A stretch of DNA of 64,000 nt, from NCBI GenBank assembly GCA_903813345.2, contig CAIIXF020000012.1:7339615-7403614 (forward strand), written 5' to 3'. Shown here piece by piece: positions 59,901-62,036 of this stretch (within the stretch, counting starts at the first letter, position 1; every line of letters begins with the position of its first letter). The notes beneath the pieces were generated by a model. The model was not told where the DNA came from and did not search any database. It saw only the letters and a list, made by a program, of their open reading frames with translations. The translations under genes were made by a program, and so were the position numbers. Source of the DNA: Owenia fusiformis. Taxonomy: Eukaryota; Annelida; Polychaeta; Sabellida; Oweniidae.

Positions 59901-61468
59901 TCAATATAATTTAGAATGTTGACTACACACGTATCAACTAAGTTTTTGCATACTTGATTTGTTATATTTCCATTTTCAAATATAAACATTGAGATATTTT
60001 TTCTTCCTGTTGTCATTTGTCATTATTTGGACATTTTTTACATAAAGATGGCATTATCTTAATCACATCTTTTCACAATAGATGGCATTCTGAGTGAGAG
60101 ATGGAGAATGGAGTGGGGGCATTTGGGAGAGGATCTAGGGGTAATTTATAAATTGTTTTTTGCCATTCCCACTAAGTCCCGAAATATTCTCACCAGTCTA
60201 TGGGAGAATAACATGGACGTGTTGTCCAATCAATGATGATCTAGATAAACACCACACAGATGCAAACAATTTATGGAATAGTCTTGGTCGTCATGGTGAT
60301 CAAAAGGGGTACATATTTACATACCTTTTGCAACATCTTTATCTCCTCCTGTTTGACCTTGAGCTGTTCTACCGCCACCTGGTGGTCTTGTTCCAAACTG
60401 CGATGCTTTTCAGCGGTTTCACGCATGTGCTAAAAATACAAAACATATAAAATTACATAATTGATAGAATGCAGATGAAGCTTTCTTTTACTTATGCAAA
60501 ATCAAACTTTACAAAGGGAAGACCTGATATTCCTATAACTAAGACTTACAATGTTATCTTTTGACAGACAGCCAATCATATCTCTTACTCTGGGTCCAAC
60601 GTAACGTTCAAATACTTCTCGAGGCATTATAACATTTACAAATTACGATTTCAAACTATATCCAATGATTTTTTAATAATCCGTCTTGTTTTACAAGTAA
60701 GAAATATTAAGTTTTGGAAATATCCAGTTTTTTAATTTTTGAAACCTAAACAACATATATCCAATGACTGCTTATTAATCCATGTAGATTGATAATTAAG
60801 AAGAAATTTTTCAGTTTCCAAAATATCCAGTTTAATTTTTTTCGAAACCTAAACAAGAACACAACCACCTAGATTGAAGGTCTAACTCCAACAGCCTAAT
60901 GTACGTCATCGTGTTTGTATTGGTATCATTGGGTGTTTTCTACCCCTGTATATAGTGTCCGTCTGCATAAACCCAATCCGTCTGCTTATCTAATCCAATC
61001 TACTTTTCTCTTAAATATTTGATTAAACTGCTTCAAATTTTTATTTTCTGTATAATTTAGTGTATGAACTACCGTACATCTAATTACTAGCCTTACACCC
61101 TGCCATGTCGTCGGCATGCCGCCCGAATTTCGTGGTCAAATCGAACGCTTTTCGTGGTCACCGCGGGCGCGTCACGAGTGCGCTTCAAGCTCATCGCGGG
61201 GTAATTTCGTATGTACCACGGAGTTGGTTCATTCGCGTAGCTTTCGCTCACCATTCGTTCCACGGACGCCACATTATAGTTTCACGTAGTTACATTGTAA
61301 GTGTATGAGATTCCATTTACTTACCCGATGGGCAAATGGTAAATCAGGTTTAAAACCATTATCTTTCAACGTACAATTACACGATCTTTCATTCCCAGTG
61401 GATATTAAGTTCTTTTCTTCATCCCGATAAACATCTGATGAATGAAGATGTATGCTTTCCATGTACAT
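11757..61468 (-). CDS. RIMBP: RIM-binding protein (RIMBP2/RBP family), 5' two-thirds, 15 exons
   Basis: Exons in order: 61468-61325, 60429-60325, 59809-59759, 59200-58981, 21146-20841, 19499-19354, 18282-18166, 16931-16856, 16120-15983, 15546-15424, 13950-13760, 13477-13399, 13079-12918, 12269-12138, 11933-11757. All use GT/AG and all phases agree, giving 722 codons plus one base. Layout: coiled coil (about 49-140), acidic linker, SH3-I (about 325-388), acidic linker, FN3-I (476-565), FN3-II (566-663), FN3-III begun at 664. RIM-BPs are presynaptic scaffolds binding RIM and voltage-gated calcium channels through SH3 domains. The coiled-coil exons align with the N-terminus of human RIMBP2 as I recall it, including the [20 protein letters not shown] region. 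Family members have SH3-II and SH3-III after the FN3s; these were not seen and should lie left of the window. One intron is 37.8 kb and carries a nested gene. Identity is near certain; exact splice choice at 20841 is not. Confidence 0.93.
12138..12269 (-). CDS. RIMBP: RIMBP exon 14: end of FN3-II
   Basis: Reads [19 protein letters not shown], the E-F strands of FN3-II, then a basic loop ([10 protein letters not shown]) and the closing strand IEFRTEPG. Acceptor GTTCCAG, donor GGAA|GTAAGT. Confidence 0.93.
12285..12755. repeat. ~42-bp minisatellite in RIMBP intron
   Basis: The unit AACATTAATAGTTATTAGTT plus TAACATCAATAGTTAGGAGTTA repeats about eleven times with indels. It lies 15 bp upstream of exon 14's acceptor on the minus strand, so it presses against the branch-point region. 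Confidence 0.93.
12918..13079 (-). CDS. RIMBP: RIMBP exon 13: first part of FN3-II
   Basis: Contains [20 protein letters not shown] and [20 protein letters not shown], matching the second FN3 domain of RIM-BPs, where the NN-E-R-CKPG-Y loop is a family signature. Phase 1 to 1. Confidence 0.95.
13399..13477 (-). CDS. RIMBP: RIMBP exon 12: end of FN3-I
   Basis: [20 protein letters not shown] carries the V-R-S/A-V-T-N-RGQS strand that closes FN3-I in the family. Acceptor TTTGTTTCAG, donor AAAG|GTAAGA; phase 0 to 1. Confidence 0.93.
13760..13950 (-). CDS. RIMBP: RIMBP exon 11: start of FN3-I
   Basis: [18 protein letters not shown] and [20 protein letters not shown] then RTKALVEGV mark the first FN3 domain; 'LERQL...I.ISW' and 'YHVYVD' are typical of RIM-BPs. 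Phase 1 to 0. Confidence 0.95.
14092..14575. mobile_element. Composite: GGCCCGTAGCC end joined to (GGAC)n-tailed element
   Basis: The first 16 bp repeat the CAGGCCCGTAGCCAGG terminus, then the sequence switches to a different body: 'ggccgccattttcaaataag' type repeats, a GGATGGACGG microsatellite (14450-14527) and a 'tatccctccaaatgttg...tgggataata' end shared with the element at 4791-5520. Probably one element inserted next to or into a remnant of another. Non-coding. Confidence 0.6.
14576..15074. other. Intron sequence, nothing recognised
   Basis: AT-rich intron of RIMBP with no repeat or exon-like frame that I can support. Confidence 0.4.
15075..15415. repeat. ~27-bp minisatellite (CCAGGGCCTTACCAATAAGG)
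   Basis: About twelve units of CCAGGGCCTTACCAATAAGG plus CCTTTCC run up to 9 bp from the donor of RIMBP exon 10. GC-rich against an AT-rich background. The unit contains GGCCTT and AAGGCC words and so can form hairpins within and between units. Confidence 0.93.
15424..15546 (-). CDS. RIMBP: RIMBP exon 10: acidic linker
   Basis: A highly acidic run ([17 protein letters not shown]) then a Ser/Thr-rich stretch, between SH3-I and FN3-I. Donor AAAG|GTGAGA, acceptor TTTTAAAATTCAG; phase 1 to 1. Disordered linker; low conservation expected. Confidence 0.88.
15547..15982. other. RIMBP intron, nothing recognised
   Basis: AT-rich, no repeat family member identified. Confidence 0.4.
15983..16120 (-). 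CDS. RIMBP: RIMBP exon 9: Ser/Gln-rich linker after SH3-I
   Basis: Encodes [20 protein letters not shown] followed by a polar Q-rich end (AQQQEVS). Acceptor TTTTTTTCAG, donor GTCA|GTAAGT, phase 1 to 1. Confidence 0.88.
16244..16418. mobile_element. 'GTGGAAC' MITE (Tc1/mariner-like)
   Basis: Begins TACAGTAAAATCTGTCTAAG and ends TTTTCACTGTA, imperfect terminal inverted repeats with TA at the ends. Inside are repeated 'gtgctccacttgggaggtat' and 'tccacttatagaggt' words in both orientations. Relatives at 35875 (closest), 19031, 22497, 52590 and a fragment at 59310. The TA ends suggest Tc1/mariner; no transposase remains. Confidence 0.6.
16419..16855. other. RIMBP intron, nothing recognised
   Basis: AT-rich; ends in a short (AAAC)n-type run beside the exon 8 donor. 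Confidence 0.4.
16856..16931 (-). CDS. RIMBP: RIMBP exon 8: second half of SH3-I
   Basis: [20 protein letters not shown] followed by VTKVP. The [16 protein letters not shown] motifs are the RT/3-10 face of the SH3 fold and match RIM-BP SH3-I almost exactly. Phase 0 to 1. Confidence 0.97.
16932..18165. other. RIMBP intron splitting SH3-I
   Basis: No gene. An (ACAG)n microsatellite lies at about 17788-17812, and a CCACCGTCATTATT / AATGACGATGGTGG inverted repeat around 18007-18049. Confidence 0.5.
18166..18282 (-). CDS. RIMBP: RIMBP exon 7: first half of SH3-I
   Basis: [20 protein letters not shown] then [19 protein letters not shown]. The ALYDYxP-like opening, NPEAEL and GDY(V/I)YI(M/Y)G(E/N)MDEDG run are diagnostic of RIM-BP SH3-I. 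Phase 0 to 0, acceptor TTTTCCAG, donor GAG|GTATG. This exon is the firmest basis for naming the gene. Confidence 0.97.
18283..19030. other. RIMBP intron, nothing recognised
   Basis: A chance open frame at 18388-18687 on the plus strand has no recognisable protein and was not accepted. Confidence 0.4.
19031..19195. mobile_element. Diverged TACAGT-ended MITE
   Basis: Starts TACAGTGAAACTTGTATATC and ends AACAGATTTTACTGT, with 'aaacacctcaaatctgaacacc' and 'gtgaacacctgctagactga' inside. Same terminal style as 16244 and 22497, but internal sequence differs. Confidence 0.55.
19354..19499 (-). CDS. RIMBP: RIMBP exon 6: linker before SH3-I
   Basis: Ser/Lys-rich linker ([20 protein letters not shown] ... 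[10 protein letters not shown]) ending in phase 0 right before the SH3 exon; donor GAG|GTATGC. Low-complexity and basic-acidic mix, expected to be disordered. Confidence 0.88.
19500..20599. other. RIMBP intron with one family-R copy
   Basis: A diverged copy of repeat family R lies at about 19826-19915 ('gagtgaaatcagcaaggaat', 'actctaaattgtatggaaat'). Otherwise nothing supported. Confidence 0.5.
20600..20710. mobile_element. GTCACCACC MITE (family M), near-complete copy
   Basis: Starts around AAATGTCTCCACCTGCCATT and ends CACCTCTTTTGGTGGTGACA, giving an imperfect GTCACCACC inverted terminal repeat. Body words 'cagatgcc.aacacca.ctgcc' and 'caaaaaagttggagactata' recur at 23718, 28323, 30725, 32870, 51390 and 54480. 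Non-coding. Confidence 0.7.
20841..21146 (-). CDS. RIMBP: RIMBP exon 5: acidic Ser/Asp/Asn-rich linker
   Basis: 306 bp, phase 1 to 1. Encodes a disordered acidic region ([46 protein letters not shown]) between coiled coil and SH3-I. Two donors give the same phase: AAAG|GTAATA at 20841 (chosen, better -3 to -1 match) and GGGG|GTAAAG six bases earlier in the transcript; they differ by two residues. The next intron upstream of it is 37.8 kb. Confidence 0.88.
21725..22417 (-). mobile_element. piggyBac deletion derivative, 693 bp
   Basis: Flanked on both sides by TTAA (21721-21724 and 22418-22421), the piggyBac target site. Ends are CCTTTACCATGCTGCC and, reversed, CCTTTAGCGTGCTGCC. The right end adds a GC-rich subterminal block with GGCGGACGAGTCCGCC palindromes. 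On the minus strand an ATG opens a short acidic ORF ([20 protein letters not shown]...) of about 32 codons, which looks like the acidic N-terminus of a piggyBac transposase; the catalytic region is absent. A plain non-autonomous DNA transposon. Confidence 0.85.
22497..22931. mobile_element. TACAGT-ended element, diverged
   Basis: Starts ACAGTATAACTTGTCTAATC with 'gaacaccactgggaccggcc' and ends near 'gaggggtttcaatatacacg'. Similar to the inner parts of 52590-52905, which carry 'gaacacttttggccgatccc'. Boundaries approximate. Confidence 0.45.
23151..23359. mobile_element. GGCCCGTAGCC-type TIR element (whole, ~209 bp)
   Basis: Starts CAGGCCCGTAGCCAGG, ends TGGCTATGGGCCTG. Closely matches the copy at 7854 along its length, with a long poly-G run after the left end. 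Confidence 0.88.
23360..25396. other. Intron sequence with one family-M copy
   Basis: A family-M copy lies at about 23718-23800 ('aaaatgtcaccacctgccat', 'gaaaaaaagttaaagt'). The rest is AT-rich and holds nothing I can name. Confidence 0.45.
25397..26635 (-). CDS. Intronless multi-pass membrane glycoprotein, family unknown
   Basis: 412 residues from the first ATG (26635); the frame stays open eight codons further upstream without an ATG. Five hydrophobic segments fill the N-terminal half: about residues 6-27, 56-77, 87-110, 117-137 and 162-182. Then comes a ~200-residue hydrophilic region with several N-glycosylation sequons (NFTE, NSSS, NISN, NETS) and a few Cys, and finally a hydrophobic C-terminus ([15 protein letters not shown]) that could be a sixth TM or a GPI-type signal. 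It lies in the 37.8-kb RIMBP intron on the same strand. No intron is visible, so a retrocopy origin is possible; I see no clear A-tail or target duplication. I do not recognise the family. Coding is supported by length, organised hydrophobicity and sequons in one unbroken frame. Confidence 0.72.
   Translation of the reverse strand: MTIIRAISPFFYLSLFLDFATLVTDFRFIVEGATHNKDLLVVGGQNDGFNTGLMAYVSIMAIIRFLGKMTAVVLSIAVQKHQHLSMGIWFGVIVIHDIGIGVFYLEYINCVGKEDYYVAHLFILIPRCLEFASNTIKLILTPLVHDIRDIESRRQATIYGCLYGLCIMGYIGTIVILALISPPNYQTVGASNFNETELYIINKKAMGRSYYEEIYTDVQNSSSGTSFYGHHISYVIPQSEVIKIGKLANIIHSENVGSISIDEQQYITHCYSGFILHNISNSLLNETSCERSKRHIQYQFRYYEPAHSMTPHGKLEYNIRMSDNIEVLDPIWERLNLEDINFGVYMFLTGKSSSNEEIDKSSSDGDVFHNPWSGKCPKSPIFTDFNTCSTGSFHKAVVVIYFSIYLIDYCLI
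26636..27860. other. Flank of nested gene; (TTTG)n microsatellite
   Basis: AT-rich. A TTTGTTTG-type microsatellite runs at about 27603-27685. No promoter element can be assigned to the gene at 26635. Confidence 0.45.
27865..28030 (-). repeat. Repeat family R, single copy
   Basis: Minus-strand words TAGAATAGAAAATAGAGTGG, 'gaattagcaaggaaaagggt', AACACTCTAAATTGTATAGA match the units at 896-1262. A diverged solitary copy. Confidence 0.65.
28323..28400 (+). mobile_element. Family-M MITE copy
   Basis: 'aaccacctgtcatttgttgc', 'cagatgctgtacactgacaa' and 'cacaaaaaagttggagatta' match the family; the GGTGGTGAC end is not preserved. Confidence 0.5.
28637..28776. mobile_element. PIF/Harbinger MITE, 140 bp
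   Basis: Flanked by TAA on both sides (28634-28636, 28777-28779). Left end TGCCTTGGTCACATTTGCTC; right end, reversed, TGACTGGGTCACATTTTCTC. Same termini as the 1.6-kb element at 33367. TWA target duplications are typical of PIF/Harbinger. Internal-deletion derivative without ORF. Confidence 0.82.
29155..29345 (-). repeat. Repeat family R copy
   Basis: Carries the family words 'catttccatacattttagag', 'gtttactttattccttgctg' and 'atttcactctatttctctct' (plus-strand view). It is one of the longer copies. Confidence 0.6.
29870..30590. repeat. Minisatellite of GTCCAGTCTTAGCTAGTCCA units
   Basis: Short units (CAGTCTTAACTAGTTCAGCC, TTAACTTAAGTCCTTAAGTC) combine into longer ~90-180-bp blocks that repeat about five times. 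CTTAAG and ACTAGT palindromes are frequent. No ORF through it. Confidence 0.93.
30725..30790 (+). mobile_element. Family-M MITE fragment
   Basis: 'aaatgtaaccacctgccatt' and 'ttcacaaaaaagtg' only; truncated. Confidence 0.5.
31100..31235 (+). repeat. Repeat family R copy
   Basis: 'gagtggaatcggcaaggaat', 'cactctaaattgtatagaaa' and 'aattctttcaaattttagag' match the 896-1262 unit in the same direction. A weaker echo follows at about 31390. Confidence 0.7.
31236..32157. other. Intron sequence, nothing recognised
   Basis: A short duplicate 'agatatactatcaatcaa' occurs at 31338 and 31458. No supported gene. Confidence 0.4.
32158..32455. mobile_element. CTGTAAGTTGCTTTAA-ended MITE, ~298 bp
   Basis: Left end CTGTAAGTTGCTTTAATTTG; right end, reversed, CTGTAAGTTGCTTTAAATTG. 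Subterminal 'ttggcggattgatgacaccc' and 'gccaaatt' words occur in both orientations. No ORF or clear target duplication. Confidence 0.75.
32456..33366. other. Intron with a local duplication and a family-M fragment
   Basis: A ~65-bp segment ('gaaacaaagccacatcaatc') is repeated at about 32467-32520 and 32540-32592. Family-M words appear at 32872-32950. A short acatgta palindrome cluster lies at about 32935-32960. Confidence 0.5.
33367..34957 (+). mobile_element. PIF/Harbinger element, 1.59 kb, with MADF-like ORF
   Basis: Target duplication TTA on both sides (33364-33366, 34958-34960). Left end TGCCTTGGTCACATAGGCTC; right end, reversed, TGCCTGGGTCACATAGCCGC. Both ~250-300-bp terminal regions are GC-rich and full of short motifs in both orientations (GGCGCCCGG, CATCGTACGG, CCGATGAGT), while the core is AT-rich. 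The core carries one ORF (34009-34482) with a MADF/SANT-like domain, the kind of DNA-binding second protein encoded by Harbinger elements. No DDE transposase is present, so the element depends on another for movement. Confidence 0.88.
34009..34482 (+). CDS. MADF/Myb-SANT-like protein of the Harbinger element, incomplete
   Basis: 157-residue ORF. After a basic then acidic N-terminus ([20 protein letters not shown] ... DDEDLDV), residues about 56-90 read [19 protein letters not shown] then [17 protein letters not shown], the opening of a MADF-type helix-turn-helix domain as found in Harbinger-associated DNA-binding proteins. After about residue 95 similarity fades ([12 protein letters not shown] may be the diverged third helix) and the C-terminal part looks eroded. 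Probably a decaying transposon gene rather than a host gene. Confidence 0.7.
   Translation: MPKAKDRGDKANGPYIRKALGRQVEKDNNNASELVDDEDLDVSREESTPLEIEEKIANFFEDRPYFYDQTNSLHENSQKKDAEIWNFAYSIGWTGRHSICLYERSKNELRSGFTLMKRPRAVWQVILDGHIFHHEHFLGINTVFLLKQYVFFQLKYP
34958..35874. other. Intron with AAATTGCATTATGG minisatellite
   Basis: Units of 'ataaattgcattatgggtat' occur three to four times at about 35232-35312 and again at 35780-35832. Nothing else supported. Confidence 0.6.
35875..36032. mobile_element. 'GTGGAAC' MITE (Tc1/mariner-like), ~158 bp
   Basis: Starts GCAGTAAAACCTGTTTAAGT and ends TTAATAGGTTTTGCTGTA, a good inverted repeat. Inside, GTTCCACTT occurs in both orientations. Closest relative at 16244. 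Confidence 0.72.
36255..36395. mobile_element. AATGATAGG-ended MITE, 141 bp
   Basis: Arms of ~38 bp: left AATGATAGGCCATTCAATAT..., right reversed AATGATAGGTCATTCAATAT..., continuing through GGTGAAATTC with few mismatches. The centre (~65 bp) is unique. Not assigned to a superfamily. Confidence 0.82.
36396..38081. other. Intron sequence with degenerate repeats
   Basis: At about 36655-36970 there are words ('gaagcgggaagatat', 'gaggttctggatatgg', 'gggatatatctta') that reappear reversed at about 52310-52440, a dispersed repeat of unclear type. A degenerate GGCCCGTAGCC-type element lies at about 37125-37300. Otherwise nothing. Confidence 0.5.
38082..38604. repeat. Tandem duplication of a ~260-bp segment
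   Basis: Copies 38082-38371 and 38372-38604 share 'attttgattttgattttgtc', 'agatgctactagagatactg' and 'tctgctctatattctatgac' in the same order, with indels. No coding signal. Confidence 0.88.
38605..41496. other. Intron sequence, few weak repeats
   Basis: 'gggtttcataaaaatgagct' followed by 'aaaaatttgccaaat' occurs at 39215 and 39658. Diverged family-R words occur near 40505-40585 and 40960-41045. No gene is supported over 2.9 kb. Confidence 0.45.
42655..42905 (+). promoter_or_regulatory. GC-rich promoter-like patch inside the 9.85-kb element
   Basis: A CpG-rich island in AT-rich surroundings. It has a GC box (GCTCCGCCCCCACGG), a CCAAT-type core in reverse (TCATTGGTCAATTCC), a TATA-like CCATATATAG at 42838-42847, and a near-perfect 20-bp palindrome GTCGGTCAAATTTGGCCGAC just downstream. 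A possible donor (AAAGG|GTAGAT) follows near 42970. No coding exon is apparent, so any transcript would be non-coding or start outside reading frames I can defend. Confidence 0.4.
45906..46722 (-). mobile_element. hAT remnant, 817 bp, 5-bp target duplication
   Basis: Left end CAGAGGCGTAGCTAG, right end reversed CAGTGGCGTAGCTACG, flanked by ATCCC on both sides (45901-45905, 46723-46727). The unoccupied site is visible in the sister modules (GGAATCCCTAATACC at 43915 and 49812), which proves insertion. It holds a hAT C-terminal fragment. Five-base target duplications are known for a hAT subgroup (hAT5); other hATs make eight. Confidence 0.9.
46328..46546 (-). pseudogene. hAT transposase C-terminal dimerisation fragment
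   Basis: About 72 residues in one frame: [20 protein letters not shown] then [20 protein letters not shown]. The ERSFS-LK-IK..LRS.M...RL.SLA.I motif is the hATC dimerisation region at the extreme C-terminus of hAT transposases (and of domesticated relatives such as ZMYM/52-kDa-repressor-like proteins). Zinc finger and catalytic residues are absent from the element, so it is a deletion remnant, not a gene. Confidence 0.88.
51390..51485 (+). mobile_element. Family-M MITE copy
   Basis: 'catgcaaaatgtcacagcct', 'ccatttcttacagtaaccaa', 'aaaaaaattggagactaaca' match the family; inverted end not preserved. Confidence 0.6.
51486..52589. other. Intron sequence, nothing firm
   Basis: A 109-codon open frame on the plus strand (51562-51891) begins without an ATG and matches nothing I know. 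The words at 52310-52440 repeat those at 36655-36970 in reverse. Confidence 0.4.
52590..52905. mobile_element. TACAGT-ended element, diverged
   Basis: Ends 'aaaacaggttttactgtagt' and holds 'gtgttcactagagagaggcg' and 'gaacacttttggccgatccc' words shared with 22497-22931. An inner 14-bp inverted repeat TACTGGGCAATGTA / TTGCCCAGTACATT lies near 52650-52690. Confidence 0.5.
52906..53971. other. Intron with a short tandem repeat
   Basis: 'aatctccaaactaatcaaca' units repeat about three times at 53466-53533. Nothing else supported. Confidence 0.5.
53972..54160. repeat. ~29-bp minisatellite GGTTCACATATAAGAATTGG
   Basis: About six units of GGTTCACATATAAGAATTGG plus TCATATATG with small indels. Confidence 0.9.
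54480..54795. repeat. Family-M MITE end expanded into a ~31-bp minisatellite
   Basis: The family-M body ('aatgccaaacaccattcata', 'aaaaaagttggagactataa') at 54485-54552 runs directly into seven units of TTACCACTTGTGGTGGTGAC plus TTAACAATATG. The unit equals the family's inverted terminal end (compare CACCTCTTTTGGTGGTGACA at 20690), so the array grew from the element's own terminus. Each unit is a hairpin (ACCACTTGTGGT). Confidence 0.85.
55084..55291. mobile_element. CACTGGTGGAT-ended MITE, 208 bp, 5-bp target duplication
   Basis: Left end CACTGGTGGATCCA, right end reversed CACTGGTGGATTCAG; GGGTT flanks both sides (55079-55083, 55292-55296). Holds a poly-G run near the left end and 'aaggccaagttttgctaaaa' inside. 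The 5-bp duplication and CA-type end fit a hAT-like origin, but no ORF remains. Confidence 0.78.
55292..57436. other. Intron with family-R copies and a tRNA-like B-box
   Basis: Family-R words at about 55690-55810 (minus) and 57190-57262 (plus: 'gagtggaattagcaaggaat'). A short 'tgcctcagctatttcaattt' tandem occurs at 56505-56560. No gene supported. Confidence 0.5.
56835..56960 (-). repeat. Possible tRNA-derived SINE fragment
   Basis: On the minus strand GGATCGTGGGTTCAAACCCC is a good pol III B-box / T-arm with its stem. A matching A-box and full cloverleaf could not be found upstream, so this is a tRNA-like SINE remnant at best, not a tRNA gene. Confidence 0.3.
57437..57583. mobile_element. 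PIF/Harbinger-type MITE, 147 bp
   Basis: TAA target duplication on both sides (57434-57436, 57584-57586). Left end TGCCTCAGTCAGATTTGATC, right end reversed AGCCTCAGTCAGATTTGCTC. Termini differ from the 33367 family, so it is a separate Harbinger-like family. Confidence 0.82.
57584..58755. other. Intron sequence, nothing recognised
   Basis: An open frame at 57659-57988 lacks an ATG start and any recognisable motif; not accepted as a gene. Confidence 0.4.
58756..58920. mobile_element. GC-rich MITE next to RIMBP exon 4, ~165 bp
   Basis: Ends share the exact inverted repeat TTCGACGCCGTTTCGG. The body is built from CGGTGCCGNAACGG-type words in both orientations, CpG-rich against AT-rich intron. 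It ends 60 bp from the donor of exon 4. Confidence 0.8.
58981..59200 (-). CDS. RIMBP: RIMBP exon 4: end of coiled coil and linker
   Basis: [20 protein letters not shown] then [16 protein letters not shown] continues a heptad pattern and matches the RELE.K...Q...EL region of vertebrate RIMBP1/2, followed by a Ser/Asp linker with [12 protein letters not shown] (human RIMBP2 has a similar LMNG). Phase 0 to 1, acceptor TTCCATTCCAG, donor TCAG|GTAAGT. The upstream intron has a diverged 'GTGGAAC' MITE fragment at about 59310-59410. Confidence 0.92.
59759..59809 (-). CDS. RIMBP: RIMBP exon 3: coiled-coil exon, 51 bp
   Basis: [17 protein letters not shown], 17 codons, phase 0 to 0, keeping the heptad register between exons 2 and 4. 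Acceptor TACTCTTTCAG, donor CAG|GTAAAC. Confidence 0.92.
60325..60429 (-). CDS. RIMBP: RIMBP exon 2: start of the conserved coiled coil
   Basis: [20 protein letters not shown] then [15 protein letters not shown], 35 codons, phase 0 both sides. The second residue Met aligns with the annotated start of human RIMBP2 (MREAAER...), so in some forms translation could begin here. Acceptor TATTTTTAG, donor AAAG|GTATGT. Confidence 0.94.
60550..60627 (-). CDS. RIMBP: Alternative first exon of RIMBP (candidate)
   Basis: ATG followed by 25 codons ([20 protein letters not shown] ...) to a perfect donor ATT|GTAAGT in phase 0, exactly the phase needed by exon 2. A TAA stop lies in frame six codons upstream of the ATG and there is no acceptor just before it, so it behaves as a first exon. 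It would replace the 48-residue N-terminus encoded at 61325-61468. No separate promoter element is obvious. Confidence 0.5.
61105..61310. other. CpG-rich patch in first intron
   Basis: About 200 bp with many CpGs (TCACCGCGGGCGCGTCACG) and a repeated 'ttcgtggtca' (about 61127 and 61150), in AT-rich intron. It is just downstream of the first coding exon, so it may be a promoter-proximal CpG patch or an unclassified GC-rich insertion. Confidence 0.4.
61325..61468 (-). CDS. RIMBP: RIMBP exon 1: first coding exon
   Basis: 48 codons from ATG at 61468 ([20 protein letters not shown] ... PFAHR) to donor CGG|GTAAGT, phase 0. A second ATG is at codon 3. The sequence is polar with three Cys/His-like residues and no known domain. 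The start is inferred from the first ATG; earlier exons cannot be excluded. Confidence 0.75.
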
Positions 61469-61559
61469 CACATTTTATTATACAATTGATAAGACTCTCT
61501 AAATAAGTCGCCCTAGACGGAAACAAATAATTTAACAAAGCGTTTTTCGAAATTCGTTT

Positions 61560-61630
61560 TAAATCATCTGTTCCCATTTAACCGCAGCACAGTATAAATG
61601 CACATTTTTATTGGATAGTGAATTTAATAA
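61560..61630 (-). promoter_or_regulatory. Possible RIMBP core promoter
   Basis: Minus strand shows CTATCCAATAAAA (CCAAT) and, about 15 bp on, GCATTTATACTG (weak TATA), roughly 100 bp before the first coding ATG. Suggestive only. Confidence 0.25.
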
Positions 61631-62036
61631 ATGCGATGAATTTACATGAAATTTACAGATGCCGTATGTGAACAATCCCAGTAATCATTGTAACTGATTT
61701 CATTGGAAATGCCTCTTATTAGCGTATCTAACGCAGCTAGCCTGGCGCATTACAGTACATAGTACAAGTGTCATTTCTGGCGAGAGGTCTCGGTCGAGGG
61801 GTCTTGGAGACAAGGTCTAGTAGCTAAGCTTCCCCCAAACCACCGTCAGTACTTATGTGACAGGTAGAGTATATTTGGTTGATCCTAGGGTTATGGCATT
61901 GATGTGTCATTGCCTATAATCATCGAGTTATTCGATGATTACTAACTTATATTTCTTCATCAGCAGCCGAAAGAATGCTGTTTGGGTTTTAGTTCTATCA
62001 TTCAGTTGTGCTAGAGATAACTTTTGGTTAAGATGA

